This document shows, one piece after another, positions 35,143 through 43,578 of a DNA stretch of 64,000 nucleotides. Below the pieces are notes generated by a model that ran no database searches, was not told the origin of the DNA, and saw nothing but the letters and a program-made list of their open reading frames with translations. Source of the DNA: Pleionea mediterranea (lineage in GTDB: Bacteria; Pseudomonadota; Gammaproteobacteria; Enterobacterales; Kangiellaceae); the NCBI RefSeq assembly GCF_003148745.1, contig NZ_QGGU01000007.1:186001-250000 (forward strand). The letters run 5' to 3'. The translations under genes and the position numbers were made by a program. Numbering within the stretch: the stretch's first letter is position 1; each line of letters opens with the position of its first letter.

Positions 35143-35799
35143 ATGGCTTTAACACGAGACCAAATCGCCATGCGTGTTGCGCGTGAAATGGAAGATGGCT
35201 TTTACGTAAATTTAGGCATTGGTATACCAACTCTGGTAGCGAATTATATTCCTGCCGAAAAACAGGTGATGTTGCAATCTGAAAACGGACTGCTGGGCAT
35301 GGGGCCTTACCCCACCGAAAATCAAGTCGACGCAGACATGATCAATGCCGGCAAAGAAACCGTTACGGCGGTAACCGGCGCAGCCATTTTCAGTTCAGCG
35401 GAAAGTTTTGCCATGATCCGTGGCGGCCATGTTGACTTAACCGTACTGGGTGCTTTTGAAGTGGATCAGGAAGGCAATATTGCCAGTTACATGATCCCGG
35501 GCAAGCTGGTCAAAGGTATGGGCGGTGCCATGGACTTAGTGGCCGGAGCGCAAAACATAGTGGTTACCATGACCCATGCGGATAAACGCGGCAATTCCAA
35601 ATTGCTTGAAAAATGTACCCTGCCATTAACGGGTGTCAATTGCATTAATAAGATTGTTACTGATCTGGCGGTCATTGAGATCAAAGATGGCGCATTTCAT
35701 TTAATCGAACGAGCACCCGGTGTGTCGGTTGAAGAAATTGAGCAAAAAACAGCCGGAAAATTAGTTATAAATGGTGATATTCCCGAAATGACATTTTGA
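35143..35799 (+). CDS. 3-oxoacid CoA-transferase, subunit B
   Basis: 218 aa. The catalytic glutamate is in [11 protein letters not shown] (about residue 47), with [13 protein letters not shown] before it. [22 protein letters not shown] is the typical beta-subunit stretch. Last gene of the liu operon; a strong terminator follows 23 bp later. AAGGAG lies before its ATG. Confidence 0.95.
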   Translation: MALTRDQIAMRVAREMEDGFYVNLGIGIPTLVANYIPAEKQVMLQSENGLLGMGPYPTENQVDADMINAGKETVTAVTGAAIFSSAESFAMIRGGHVDLTVLGAFEVDQEGNIASYMIPGKLVKGMGGAMDLVAGAQNIVVTMTHADKRGNSKLLEKCTLPLTGVNCINKIVTDLAVIEIKDGAFHLIERAPGVSVEEIEQKTAGKLVINGDIPEMTF

Positions 35800-35821
35800 A
35801 ACAATTTAACCATGTAAACCG

Positions 35822-35850
35822 AAGGGCAATCTGCTAGATTGCCCTTTTTT
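35822..35850 (+). terminator. liu operon terminator
   Basis: AAGGGCAATC and GATTGCCCTT form a 10-bp stem around TGCTA, followed by T4. Confidence 0.93.
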
Positions 35851-35896
35851 GTATGTTTTTAACAATAAAATCTTCCCATAATAAAAGTAGGACGTT

Positions 35897-38059
35897 ATGA
35901 AAAAGCTAATCACACTGGCGGCAGCATTCGGCTTAACCGCAGCGGTGGCCGATGAAGGTATGTGGCAACCGCATCAACTTCCCGATATTGCAAAACAACT
36001 TAAACAAGCAGGACTTAAGCTTGATCCTGATAACCTGACCGATCTAACCGGTTTCCCAATGGGTGCTATCGTTAGTCTTGGTGGCTGTACCGCTTCTTTT
36101 GTATCTGACAAAGGACTGGTGGTTACCAACCATCACTGCGCCTACGGCTCTATTCAATACAATTCGACGGAAGACAATAATCTGCTTGAAAAAGGTTTTC
36201 TGGCTAAATCACTAAACAAAGAATTACCCGCCGCACCGGGCAGTCGCGTTTATGTGACTGAAAATATAACCAATGTGACTCCGCAGATCACAAATGGCAT
36301 CGATGAAAAAATGTCTGGCAACGAACGCTATGCCCACATCGACAGTCAGTCGAAAAAACTGGTAGCAGAATGCGAAAGCGACAAAGCTTATCGCTGTTCC
36401 GTGGTTAATTTTCACGGTGGTCTGGAGTACTATCTGTTCAAACAATTAACCATTCGCGACGTAAGACTGGTTCACGCACCCGCTAAAAGCATTGGTAAAT
36501 ATGGTGGCGATATCGATAACTGGATGTGGCCTCGACATACCGGCGACTATGCATTTTACCGCGCTTATGTCGGCAAAGATGGAAAACCCGCAGACTTCAG
36601 TGAAGAGAATGTTCCGTTTGAGCCCGAGCATCATTTAAAAGTTAATGCCAGCGGCGTTGATAAAGGCGATTATATTATGGTGCTGGGTTACCCTGGAAGC
36701 ACTAATCGTTACCGAACGTCATCAGAAGTCATCCACACATTTACCAAAAGCTATCCGCTTTCCAAAGAGTTGATGGGATCACTGATTAACGACATCAAAT
36801 CAAATTCTAAAGAAGGCAGCGACGCTCGTATTAAATATGAAAGTATGCTTGCCGGACTTGCTAACTACGAGAAGAATCGTGGCAGTATGATGGAAAGCTA
36901 CCATAAGGGAACCACGGAACAACGCAAAATTAAATTAAATCAGGAATTGCGTCAGTGGGTTAACGCCAAGTCATCGCGACAAGCTAAATACGGTGAAGCC
37001 ATTGATCAACTAGATGCTCTCATTAAGCAAAACCAACAAACCGCTAAACGGGATACACTGTTGGGTTATATGGGCTATGCATCACAAATGATGAGCACCG
37101 CAAGCCGGTTACATAGACTGGCCGTTGAAAAACAAAAAGATGACATGGATCGTGAACGGGGTTATCAGGAACGAGACATGAATCGCTTTACACAAGGTAT
37201 GAAGCGAATTAATCGTCGTTTCGATGCTAAAGTTGAACAGGCCATGTTATTCAATATGCTCGATCGCTACGCAAAATTACCTGAAAGCCAACGCATAAAA
37301 GATATCGATCGCTTTTTTGGTATTGATGATGGTTATAAACCGGCTGAGTTAAAAAGCAAAATAGCCGATCTTTATCAGAATACAAAACTGAATGAAGAAG
37401 ACGTCCGATTGGCCTGGATGGAAAAACCGCTTGAAGCCTTTGAAAACAGTGATGATCCTTTCATTCAATACGCGGTTAAAACATTTGATGCGCGCCAAAA
37501 ACTTGAGAAGCAGAGTAAAAATGAAGCCGGTGAATTTAATGCCGTTCGCCCCAAATATATGGAAGCGATCATTGCATTTAATAAATCGAAAAACTTGCCT
37601 GTTTACGCCGACGCCAACAGTACTTTGCGTATTACCTACGGTAATGTAAAAGGCTATTCTCCGAAAGATGGCATTCGTGCCGTTCCCTTTACAACACTGC
37701 AAGGTATTACCGAAAAAGACACGGGTGTCTGGCCATTTAACTCGCCACAAAAACAGTTGGATTTAATCAACAAAAAAGTTTATGGCGATTATGCGAAAGA
37801 GTCTTTAAATTCGGTTCCGGTAAACTTTTTAGGTACGTTGGATATTACAGGTGGAAACTCCGGCTCACCGACATTAAATGATAAAGCCGAACTAGTCGGC
37901 CTTGTGTTTGATGGTGTTTACGAAAGTATTATTGGTGATTGGGATTACGACCCTTCACTGAACCGCTCAATACACGTTGACTCACGCTATATGCTTTGGG
38001 TTATGGAGCATGTGGATGGAGCAGATAACTTGATTAAAGAAATGGATATCGTTCGATAA
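35897..38059 (+). CDS. S46 family dipeptidyl-peptidase (DPP7-like)
   Basis: 720-aa exported serine dipeptidyl-peptidase; short signal peptide (KKLITLAAAFGLTAAVA). Trypsin-like catalytic His in TNHHCAYGS (about residue 78) and Ser in TGGNSGSP (about residue 655). The residue that sets P1 preference follows in LVFDGVYES. It is Gly673 here, as in DPP7 (hydrophobic P1), rather than the Arg of DPP11 (acidic P1); this reading rests on remembered family numbering. It would release dipeptides in the periplasm to feed amino-acid catabolism such as the adjacent liu operon. Confidence 0.92.
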   Translation: MKKLITLAAAFGLTAAVADEGMWQPHQLPDIAKQLKQAGLKLDPDNLTDLTGFPMGAIVSLGGCTASFVSDKGLVVTNHHCAYGSIQYNSTEDNNLLEKGFLAKSLNKELPAAPGSRVYVTENITNVTPQITNGIDEKMSGNERYAHIDSQSKKLVAECESDKAYRCSVVNFHGGLEYYLFKQLTIRDVRLVHAPAKSIGKYGGDIDNWMWPRHTGDYAFYRAYVGKDGKPADFSEENVPFEPEHHLKVNASGVDKGDYIMVLGYPGSTNRYRTSSEVIHTFTKSYPLSKELMGSLINDIKSNSKEGSDARIKYESMLAGLANYEKNRGSMMESYHKGTTEQRKIKLNQELRQWVNAKSSRQAKYGEAIDQLDALIKQNQQTAKRDTLLGYMGYASQMMSTASRLHRLAVEKQKDDMDRERGYQERDMNRFTQGMKRINRRFDAKVEQAMLFNMLDRYAKLPESQRIKDIDRFFGIDDGYKPAELKSKIADLYQNTKLNEEDVRLAWMEKPLEAFENSDDPFIQYAVKTFDARQKLEKQSKNEAGEFNAVRPKYMEAIIAFNKSKNLPVYADANSTLRITYGNVKGYSPKDGIRAVPFTTLQGITEKDTGVWPFNSPQKQLDLINKKVYGDYAKESLNSVPVNFLGTLDITGGNSGSPTLNDKAELVGLVFDGVYESIIGDWDYDPSLNRSIHVDSRYMLWVMEHVDGADNLIKEMDIVR

Positions 38060-38080
38060 CAAATTTCTTTAAGTAGCACT

Positions 38081-38108
38081 AAAAAACGGGCCATAGGGCC
38101 CGTTTTTT
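38081..38108 (+). terminator. Terminator after S46 peptidase
   Basis: ACGGGCC and GGCCCGT form a 7-bp stem around ATAG, between A6 and T6 runs. Confidence 0.93.
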
Positions 38109-38408
38109 ACTTGGCTTATAAGAGCCCACCTCATTATTCCGGTTTAAATCGTTATGGACTTTATAGGTTAGCCTGACATTTTCATTGAGAATTCTTTTCA
38201 AACTTTATCATTACGTTTTTTAAATATTTTCATACACAGCCATTGCAACAAATAGAACATACAATTTCTTACATATTATAAACCAGTGCATGGTTTACAT
38301 TTCACTTTAAACCGATATGGTATGCTTTGGTAGTTATACTATCGTGTCTCGCTACACATGTTTTACTAAAACAGAATAATAATTCTACATCACTTATGGG
38401 AGAGTTGA
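38109..38408. other. Intergenic region upstream of DUF885 lipoprotein
   Basis: About 300 bp without a gene. AT-rich; contains near-repeats GGTATGC and GGTAGTTATACTATC (about 38318-38345) that may form the promoter. The start of the next gene has GGGAGAG upstream. Nothing else recognised. Confidence 0.4.
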
Positions 38409-40280
38409 ATGAATACCAAACAATTAGTCCTCACCAGCGCTATAACACTAGCATTGGTGACTGGCTGCAGTGAAGACACTGCGTCAACACAAAGTAAACA
38501 AACTGAAACCAGTAAAAATCAGATCGCTACTAACCAATCAGAAAAGCCTGTCAGTCAAACCGAGTCTGAAAAAGCCAACGCTCTGTTTGATAAAATGTTT
38601 ATGGATGCCGTCATGCGCAGCCCCATGTATCAAAGTTATCTTGGTATTAAAAAAGACCAAGATAAATGGGATGAAATGACCGAAGCCAAAGCAAAAGAAG
38701 AGTTAGAAATATCAAAAAAGAATCTGGAAAAGATCAATCAGTTCGATGAATCAAAACTGGATGATCAAACTAAGGTAAGTTTAATCTTAGCCAGACAGCA
38801 ACTTGAAGACGATATTAAAGATTACAAATGGCGTCATTACAACTACCCATTAAACCAGATGTTTGGAATACACTCTTCTGTGCCGTCATTACTGATTAAT
38901 CAACACAGTATCAGTAACCTGGATGATGCCGAAGACTACATTGCCCGACTGAATGGCATACCAACTCTGTTTGACCAAGTCATTGATGGCCTTAATATCC
39001 GTGCCGAAAAAGGCATAATAGCGCCAAAGTTTGTTTATCCCCATGTCATCAGAGACAGCAAAAACATCATTACCGGCGCACCCTTTAATGATGGTGAAGA
39101 CAGTACATTATTTGCCGATTTCAAAAATAAAGTTAGTCAGTTAGAAATCGATCAACAAATCAAAGACAAACTAATCAGTGATGCTAAAGTTGCACTGGTA
39201 AACTCTGTGATGCCCGCTTATAACACTTTAATCGATCGTGTTAAGACACTGGCCGATCGCGCTACCACTAAAGATGGTGCATGGAAATTCCCAGAAGGTG
39301 AAGCTTATTATAACCGAGCACTGCAAAACACTACGACAACCGACTTAACGGCAGAAGAAATTCATCAGATAGGTTTAGATGAAGTCGCCCGAATTCATGA
39401 TGAAATGAGAAAGATCATGAAGCAGGTTAAGTTTGATGGTGATTTACAAGCTTTCTTTGAATACATGCGAACGAATGAGCGTTTTTATTACAACAATGAT
39501 AAAGCTGGACGCGAGCGCTATTTGTCGGAAGCAACACAATTAATCGACAACATGAAAACTCGTTTAGATGAGTTATTTATTGTTAAGCCAAAAGCGGGAT
39601 TAACCGTTAAAGCCGTTGAAGCATTTCGCGAAAAATCCGCTGGCAAAGCCTTTTACCAGCAACCTTCAATGGACGGAACTCGTCCAGGCACCTATTACGC
39701 CAACCTATATGACATGGGCGATATGCCAACCTATCAAATGGAAGCATTGGCGTATCATGAAGGTGTACCTGGCCATCATATGCAAATTGCCATCGCACAG
39801 GAACTTGAAGGCATTCCAAAGTTTCGAAAATTTGGCCGTTACACGGCCTATACCGAAGGCTGGGGCTTATACAGTGAACTTGTCCCAAAAGAAATAGGTT
39901 TATACCAAGACCCCTATTCCGACTTTGGCCGACTGGCTATGGAACTTTGGCGTGCTTGCCGACTGGTTGTTGATACCGGTATCCACGCGATGAAATGGGA
40001 TCGTCAACAAGGCATCGATTATTATGTTGCCAATACACCGAACCCTAAACCAGACGCGGTTAAAATGGTCGAGCGACATATAGTTATGCCTTCTCAGGCA
40101 ACCGCTTATAAAATAGGAATGTTAAAAATTCTGGAGCTTCGAGAAAAGGCTAAAACACAAATGGGCGACCAGTTTGATATTCGACAGTTTCATGATGTGG
40201 TATTAAAGAATGGCCCTGTCCCACTGAATGTACTTGAGCAGTTTGTTAATGACTATATAAACACTGCTGCACCTCAATAA
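38409..40280 (+). CDS. DUF885 family lipoprotein, metallopeptidase-like
   Basis: 623 aa, with a lipoprotein signal (ALVTGCSED; lipidated Cys about residue 20). A Ser/Gln/Thr-rich linker follows, then the DUF885 domain with YHEGVPGHHMQIA (about residues 448-458) and TEGWGLYSELVPKEIG. It is a paralogue of the soluble form at 6927-8699, here tethered to a membrane. Likely an envelope peptidase; no direct evidence of substrate. Ends in a good terminator. Confidence 0.9.
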   Translation: MNTKQLVLTSAITLALVTGCSEDTASTQSKQTETSKNQIATNQSEKPVSQTESEKANALFDKMFMDAVMRSPMYQSYLGIKKDQDKWDEMTEAKAKEELEISKKNLEKINQFDESKLDDQTKVSLILARQQLEDDIKDYKWRHYNYPLNQMFGIHSSVPSLLINQHSISNLDDAEDYIARLNGIPTLFDQVIDGLNIRAEKGIIAPKFVYPHVIRDSKNIITGAPFNDGEDSTLFADFKNKVSQLEIDQQIKDKLISDAKVALVNSVMPAYNTLIDRVKTLADRATTKDGAWKFPEGEAYYNRALQNTTTTDLTAEEIHQIGLDEVARIHDEMRKIMKQVKFDGDLQAFFEYMRTNERFYYNNDKAGRERYLSEATQLIDNMKTRLDELFIVKPKAGLTVKAVEAFREKSAGKAFYQQPSMDGTRPGTYYANLYDMGDMPTYQMEALAYHEGVPGHHMQIAIAQELEGIPKFRKFGRYTAYTEGWGLYSELVPKEIGLYQDPYSDFGRLAMELWRACRLVVDTGIHAMKWDRQQGIDYYVANTPNPKPDAVKMVERHIVMPSQATAYKIGMLKILELREKAKTQMGDQFDIRQFHDVVLKNGPVPLNVLEQFVNDYINTAAPQ

Positions 40281-40312
40281 ACCTGTCGTTTACTGAAGAT
40301 TATAGTCACAAA

Positions 40313-40341
40313 CTAGCGGGCATTCATTTGCCCGCTTTTTA
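40313..40341 (+). terminator. Terminator after DUF885 lipoprotein
   Basis: AGCGGGC and GCCCGCT form a 7-bp stem with an eight-base loop, followed by TTTT. Confidence 0.9.
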
Positions 40342-40477
40342 TTTAGAATCCACTTTTTATTTAAAAAAATATACATCAAACCTAACAGCCCTCTCTTCAT
40401 TATTGACTCGTCAGTAAAACCCACAAAAATCAACCGATAATCAGGCAGTTATAGCAACTGTCGTAAAAACTGACATA

Positions 40478-40498
40478 TGACAAATAGACCGACTGTCA
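40478..40498. promoter_or_regulatory. Operator candidate before membrane/XRE gene pair
   Basis: TGACA, 11 bases, TGTCA. Related TGTCG/TGACA words recur at about 40459, 40471 and 40503-40507 in both orientations within 60 bp. Clustered short repeats before an XRE regulator suggest autoregulation. Confidence 0.35.
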
Positions 40499-40567
40499 CC
40501 TGCTTGTCGTCGAGATAGATCATTTGCTATGGTTTATTGGCTCCTCAGCAAACAGAGGAGACATCCA

Positions 40568-41014
40568 ATGACTATTAACCCACTGAAAAACTCTAACCAT
40601 ACGGATTCAACAATGAGCATGGCATCACCCACCAAAGGTTACTGGTATTATTTTCACCACGATAATAATCAAATTGCCGTTTACGGCTCAGGCTTTACCG
40701 GTAAAGAAATTGTCTACTTAAACGACGATCCTGTATCGGAATCCAGAAGTTTTGGTTTAAAAAGCCGACATGAATTCACTTCTAATGGGAAAGATTACAA
40801 GGTTGAATTAAAAGTAAACAGCATGATACGCGGTGACGTTGAATGCAGTCTTTATATCAACAATGAACCGGTTGGTACTGAAAGCAAAGCTCTGATTAGC
40901 AACAGTAATGGTCGTTCGACTTTAAAAACACTGGCGATTATTTTAGCCGTCAGTTTTGCTGCCGGAATTTTAGTAGGCCTTATTGCAGCAACCTTTAGTA
41001 ACTGGTTTGCGTAA
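40568..41014 (+). CDS. Small tail-anchored membrane protein of unknown function
   Basis: 148 aa from the ATG at 40568 (GGAGA six bases upstream); an extended frame from 40529 lacks support. A soluble, beta-rich N-terminal region (YWYYFHHDNNQIAVYGSGFTGKEIVYLNDDPVSES ... in part) is followed by a single membrane helix near the C-terminus (TLKTLAIILAVSFAAGILVG). No family recognised. The next gene is a membrane-anchored XRE protein 40 bp downstream, suggesting a functional pair. Confidence 0.8.
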   Translation: MTINPLKNSNHTDSTMSMASPTKGYWYYFHHDNNQIAVYGSGFTGKEIVYLNDDPVSESRSFGLKSRHEFTSNGKDYKVELKVNSMIRGDVECSLYINNEPVGTESKALISNSNGRSTLKTLAIILAVSFAAGILVGLIAATFSNWFA

Positions 41015-41053
41015 TTTTCAAACACAACAATGACTAACATTTAAGGAATTGGT

Positions 41054-41371
41054 TTGGAAGTTAAACAAGAGATAATCAAAGAGTATCGTAAACGGCACGG
41101 TTGGACACAACAAAATCTGGCCGACGCTTGCGATTTAAGTTTGCGAACCGTACAACGAGTCGAAAAATCCGGTAATGCATCAAACGAAACCGTAATGAGC
41201 TTATGTGCCGTGCTAGAAATAAGCCAACAATATCTTAAACGCGTACCGGAATATCGCGAATCAGAGTTACAACAAGTTAAAATTAGACCGCAATACTTAC
41301 CCATTGCATGCGCTGTGTTGATAGGGTTAATTGCTGGTGCCAGCCTTATGTATTGGTGGTTATCCGTTTAA
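41054..41371 (+). CDS. XRE-family regulator with C-terminal membrane helix
   Basis: 105 aa. The helix-turn-helix (IIKEYRKRHGWTQQNLADAC, DLSLRTVQRVEKSG) covers residues 8-45 and a hydrophobic helix (YLPIACAVLIGLIAGASLMY) ends the protein, so the DNA-binding domain appears tethered to the membrane. The start is TTG at 41054 with AAGGA six bases upstream; no ATG would leave the domain intact. Likely co-transcribed with the tail-anchored protein upstream. Confidence 0.85.
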   Translation: MEVKQEIIKEYRKRHGWTQQNLADACDLSLRTVQRVEKSGNASNETVMSLCAVLEISQQYLKRVPEYRESELQQVKIRPQYLPIACAVLIGLIAGASLMYWWLSV

Positions 41372-41417
41372 TGGAACGTCCATACATATTTAGCTAAAAA
41401 TCATTTTTTATATTAAA

Positions 41418-42080
41418 TCAGGCAGGCACTCTAAGAGATAATACATCAGTCAGATGATTGATATCATCAAGAATATGCAGTGGCTTTAATGGTGATAACT
41501 TATCGATTGGATGGGCGCCATAGCTGACGCCAATACTGGCAATTCCGGCATTGGCTGCCATTTGTAAATCGTGTGAAGTATCACCAATCATTAAACACTG
41601 TTGTTTCTGCCAGCCGTTACGCTCAGTAATGATATTCAACATCTGTGGACTTGGTTTTGACTCCGCTTCATCGGCACAAATTGAATCGACAAAATAACGT
41701 TCGAGCTTTGTCTCCCCCATTACCCGCAATAAACCTTTGCGCGCCTTGCCCGTTGCAACGGCAAGGTTAAAACTTTGCTCCTGCAAACTTTGCAGCAGCA
41801 ACTCCACACCTTCAAATAATGGCGTTGGCGTTGTATCACCCTCTATGTATTGAAAACGATATTCTTCAAATAGTTTAGTACGTGATGCTTCATCCGCTCC
41901 AGGAAACAACTGGTTAAACACTTCATCCATGCTTAATCCGATAATATGGCGTATGGCTTCGTCTTCCGGCACCGGCAAACCAACATTTAGCGCTGAGGTT
42001 TTCATTGCAGACACTATACGGCCAGCAGAGTCCATTAATGTACCGTCCCAATCAAAAATAATCGTATTAAACTGATTCAT
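41418..42080 (-). CDS. HAD-IA family hydrolase (phosphoglycolate-phosphatase-like)
   Basis: 220 aa. HAD motif I FDWDGTLMDS (nucleophile Asp near residue 10), motif II VATGKARKG, motif III/IV MIGDTSHDLQMAANAG. Substrate unassigned; the same HAD protein is found next to rluC in many gammaproteobacteria. Its start overlaps the end of rluC by 14 bp, implying coupled translation. Confidence 0.9.
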   Translation of the reverse strand: MNQFNTIIFDWDGTLMDSAGRIVSAMKTSALNVGLPVPEDEAIRHIIGLSMDEVFNQLFPGADEASRTKLFEEYRFQYIEGDTTPTPLFEGVELLLQSLQEQSFNLAVATGKARKGLLRVMGETKLERYFVDSICADEAESKPSPQMLNIITERNGWQKQQCLMIGDTSHDLQMAANAGIASIGVSYGAHPIDKLSPLKPLHILDDINHLTDVLSLRVPA

Positions 42081-43014
42081 TGCTTAATGTCTCTAATAAA
42101 TCGTTTAAAGCCTTATCGTAATCGGCGGTAATTTCAATCACCTTTTCATCACGCTTTTCTTTAAACTTGAGCTTTCTGGCGTGCAGGAACAATCGGTTGA
42201 AACCGTAAGTCCTTTTAAGCTCTTCATCGAACGCCTGATCACCGTATTTTGGATCACCCGCCAATGGACATCCTGCAAATTGAGCATGCACTCGTATTTG
42301 ATGGGTACGACCGGTCACAGGCATGGCGCGAACTAGTGTTGCCTTGTCGAAATACCGCTCAATGGAAAAGTCCGTACAACTATCTTTTCCACTCAAGTCC
42401 ACTTTTACCAAACGCTCACCCGATTGTACGGTATTTTTTAACAGCGGAGCATCCACCCGTTTGGTAGAGCGCGGCCAGCGCCCAGCAGCCAATGCTGCGT
42501 ATTCTTTATACAGTTTTTTATTTCTTAATTGCTCGTGCAAATAACGCAATACACTGCGCTTTTTGGCAATTAACAGACAGCCACTGGTATCCCGATCGAG
42601 TCGATGCACTAATTCCAGAAATCGGCAGTCGGGACGCAACTGACGTAGCGCCTCAATCACACCAAAGGAAAGACCACTGCCACCATGCACCGCAATGCCT
42701 GATGGTTTATTGATAACGATAACGTTGTCAGACTCGTAAACAATTTGTGATTCGAGCTGTTTAACTTTATTCAGCTGGACATTCACAGGTTTATCGGTTG
42801 TTTCAGCGATACGCACGGGAGGTACCCGTATTTCATCACCTGGTTGTATTTTATAAACCGGCTTAACCCGCTTTTTATTCACTCGTACCTCGCCCTTTCG
42901 CAAAATACGATAAATTTTAGACTTGGGCACACCCTTCAAAAAAGTGATCAAAAAGTTGTCAATTCTTTGACCGGCCTGGTCAGCATCAATGGTTACAAAC
43001 TGTACTTTAGACAA
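42067..43014 (-). CDS. rluC: 23S rRNA pseudouridine synthase RluC
   Basis: 315 aa. An S4 RNA-binding domain at residues about 15-75 (QRIDNFLITFLKGVPKSKIYRILRKGEVRVNKKRVKP) is followed by the RluA-type catalytic domain with HRLDRDTSGCLLIAK, whose Asp is catalytic. RluC modifies U955, U2504 and U2580 in E. coli 23S rRNA. Divergent from rne, the conserved gammaproteobacterial arrangement that secures the name. Confidence 0.94.
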   Translation of the reverse strand: MSKVQFVTIDADQAGQRIDNFLITFLKGVPKSKIYRILRKGEVRVNKKRVKPVYKIQPGDEIRVPPVRIAETTDKPVNVQLNKVKQLESQIVYESDNVIVINKPSGIAVHGGSGLSFGVIEALRQLRPDCRFLELVHRLDRDTSGCLLIAKKRSVLRYLHEQLRNKKLYKEYAALAAGRWPRSTKRVDAPLLKNTVQSGERLVKVDLSGKDSCTDFSIERYFDKATLVRAMPVTGRTHQIRVHAQFAGCPLAGDPKYGDQAFDEELKRTYGFNRLFLHARKLKFKEKRDEKVIEITADYDKALNDLLETLSNESV

Positions 43015-43056
43015 AATGGCTATTCTTTAAACAAATCAGTCGGTTAATGTGACGCT

Positions 43057-43065
43057 ATTGTAGCA
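43057..43065 (-). promoter_or_regulatory. Candidate rluC extended -10 promoter
   Basis: Minus-strand TGC-TACAAT (43057-43065), about 43 bp upstream of the rluC start; the -35 is poor, consistent with an extended -10 promoter. Confidence 0.4.
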
Positions 43066-43081
43066 TTAAAACAGAAATAAA

Positions 43082-43110
43082 TTGATGCTATGCGGCATCC
43101 CTGCTATATT
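43082..43110 (+). promoter_or_regulatory. Candidate rne promoter
   Basis: TTGATG (43082-43087), 17 bp, TATATT (43105-43110), facing rne. It predicts a leader of about 460 nt, long like that of E. coli rne. Confidence 0.6.
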
Positions 43111-43578
43111 TCAGTTGTTATAGACAAGGGTAAATATGCCCTTTGGACATCGAATTTCGTTTGTAGCCTTAAAGACATCAAAGTTTCATCACTAAAAAAC
43201 TTCCGATAAACCTTGAAGAAGGTCTTTAAGTAAAACATTAAGAGCTACAAACTTTAGGTAAGCAACAACCATTTTGCAGGTCGATACACGAAGGTGATCG
43301 GTGCAGCGAGCGTAAGACTTAACCTATTTAAAATAAGCAGCACGCAGGAATTTCAGGTCACATGCTGATCAGCAACGATAACACAGCTGAGCATCTGACC
43401 ATCGATAGGACACTCTATCAAGGAAAGTAAAACATTGTTTGAAAATTCAACATGTTATGTACCTACCAATATTTGCTGGCATTAAAGGCAAAGGTAAGTA
43501 CGTATTTCTGATCCTGTAACTCGCACCATCACTCTCGGATTCGCTCTGCGTTAATCAGAAACGAGAGAACTACAAATA
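43111..43578 (+). other. Long rne 5' leader with autoregulatory-type hairpin
   Basis: About 460 bp without a gene. At 43356-43400 the arms GGTCA-C-ATGCT-GAT-CAGC and GCTG-AGCAT-C-TGACC form a long irregular hairpin with a 12-base loop. In E. coli, RNase E binds hairpins in its own leader (rne5 element) and degrades its mRNA. This structure is the likely equivalent, but sequence homology was not testable here. GAGAGAAC precedes the rne ATG. Confidence 0.5.

Noticed and set aside
37349-37750. 133-codon antisense frame in the S46 peptidase gene
   Set aside because: Shadow of a well-supported gene; no promoter or start signal.
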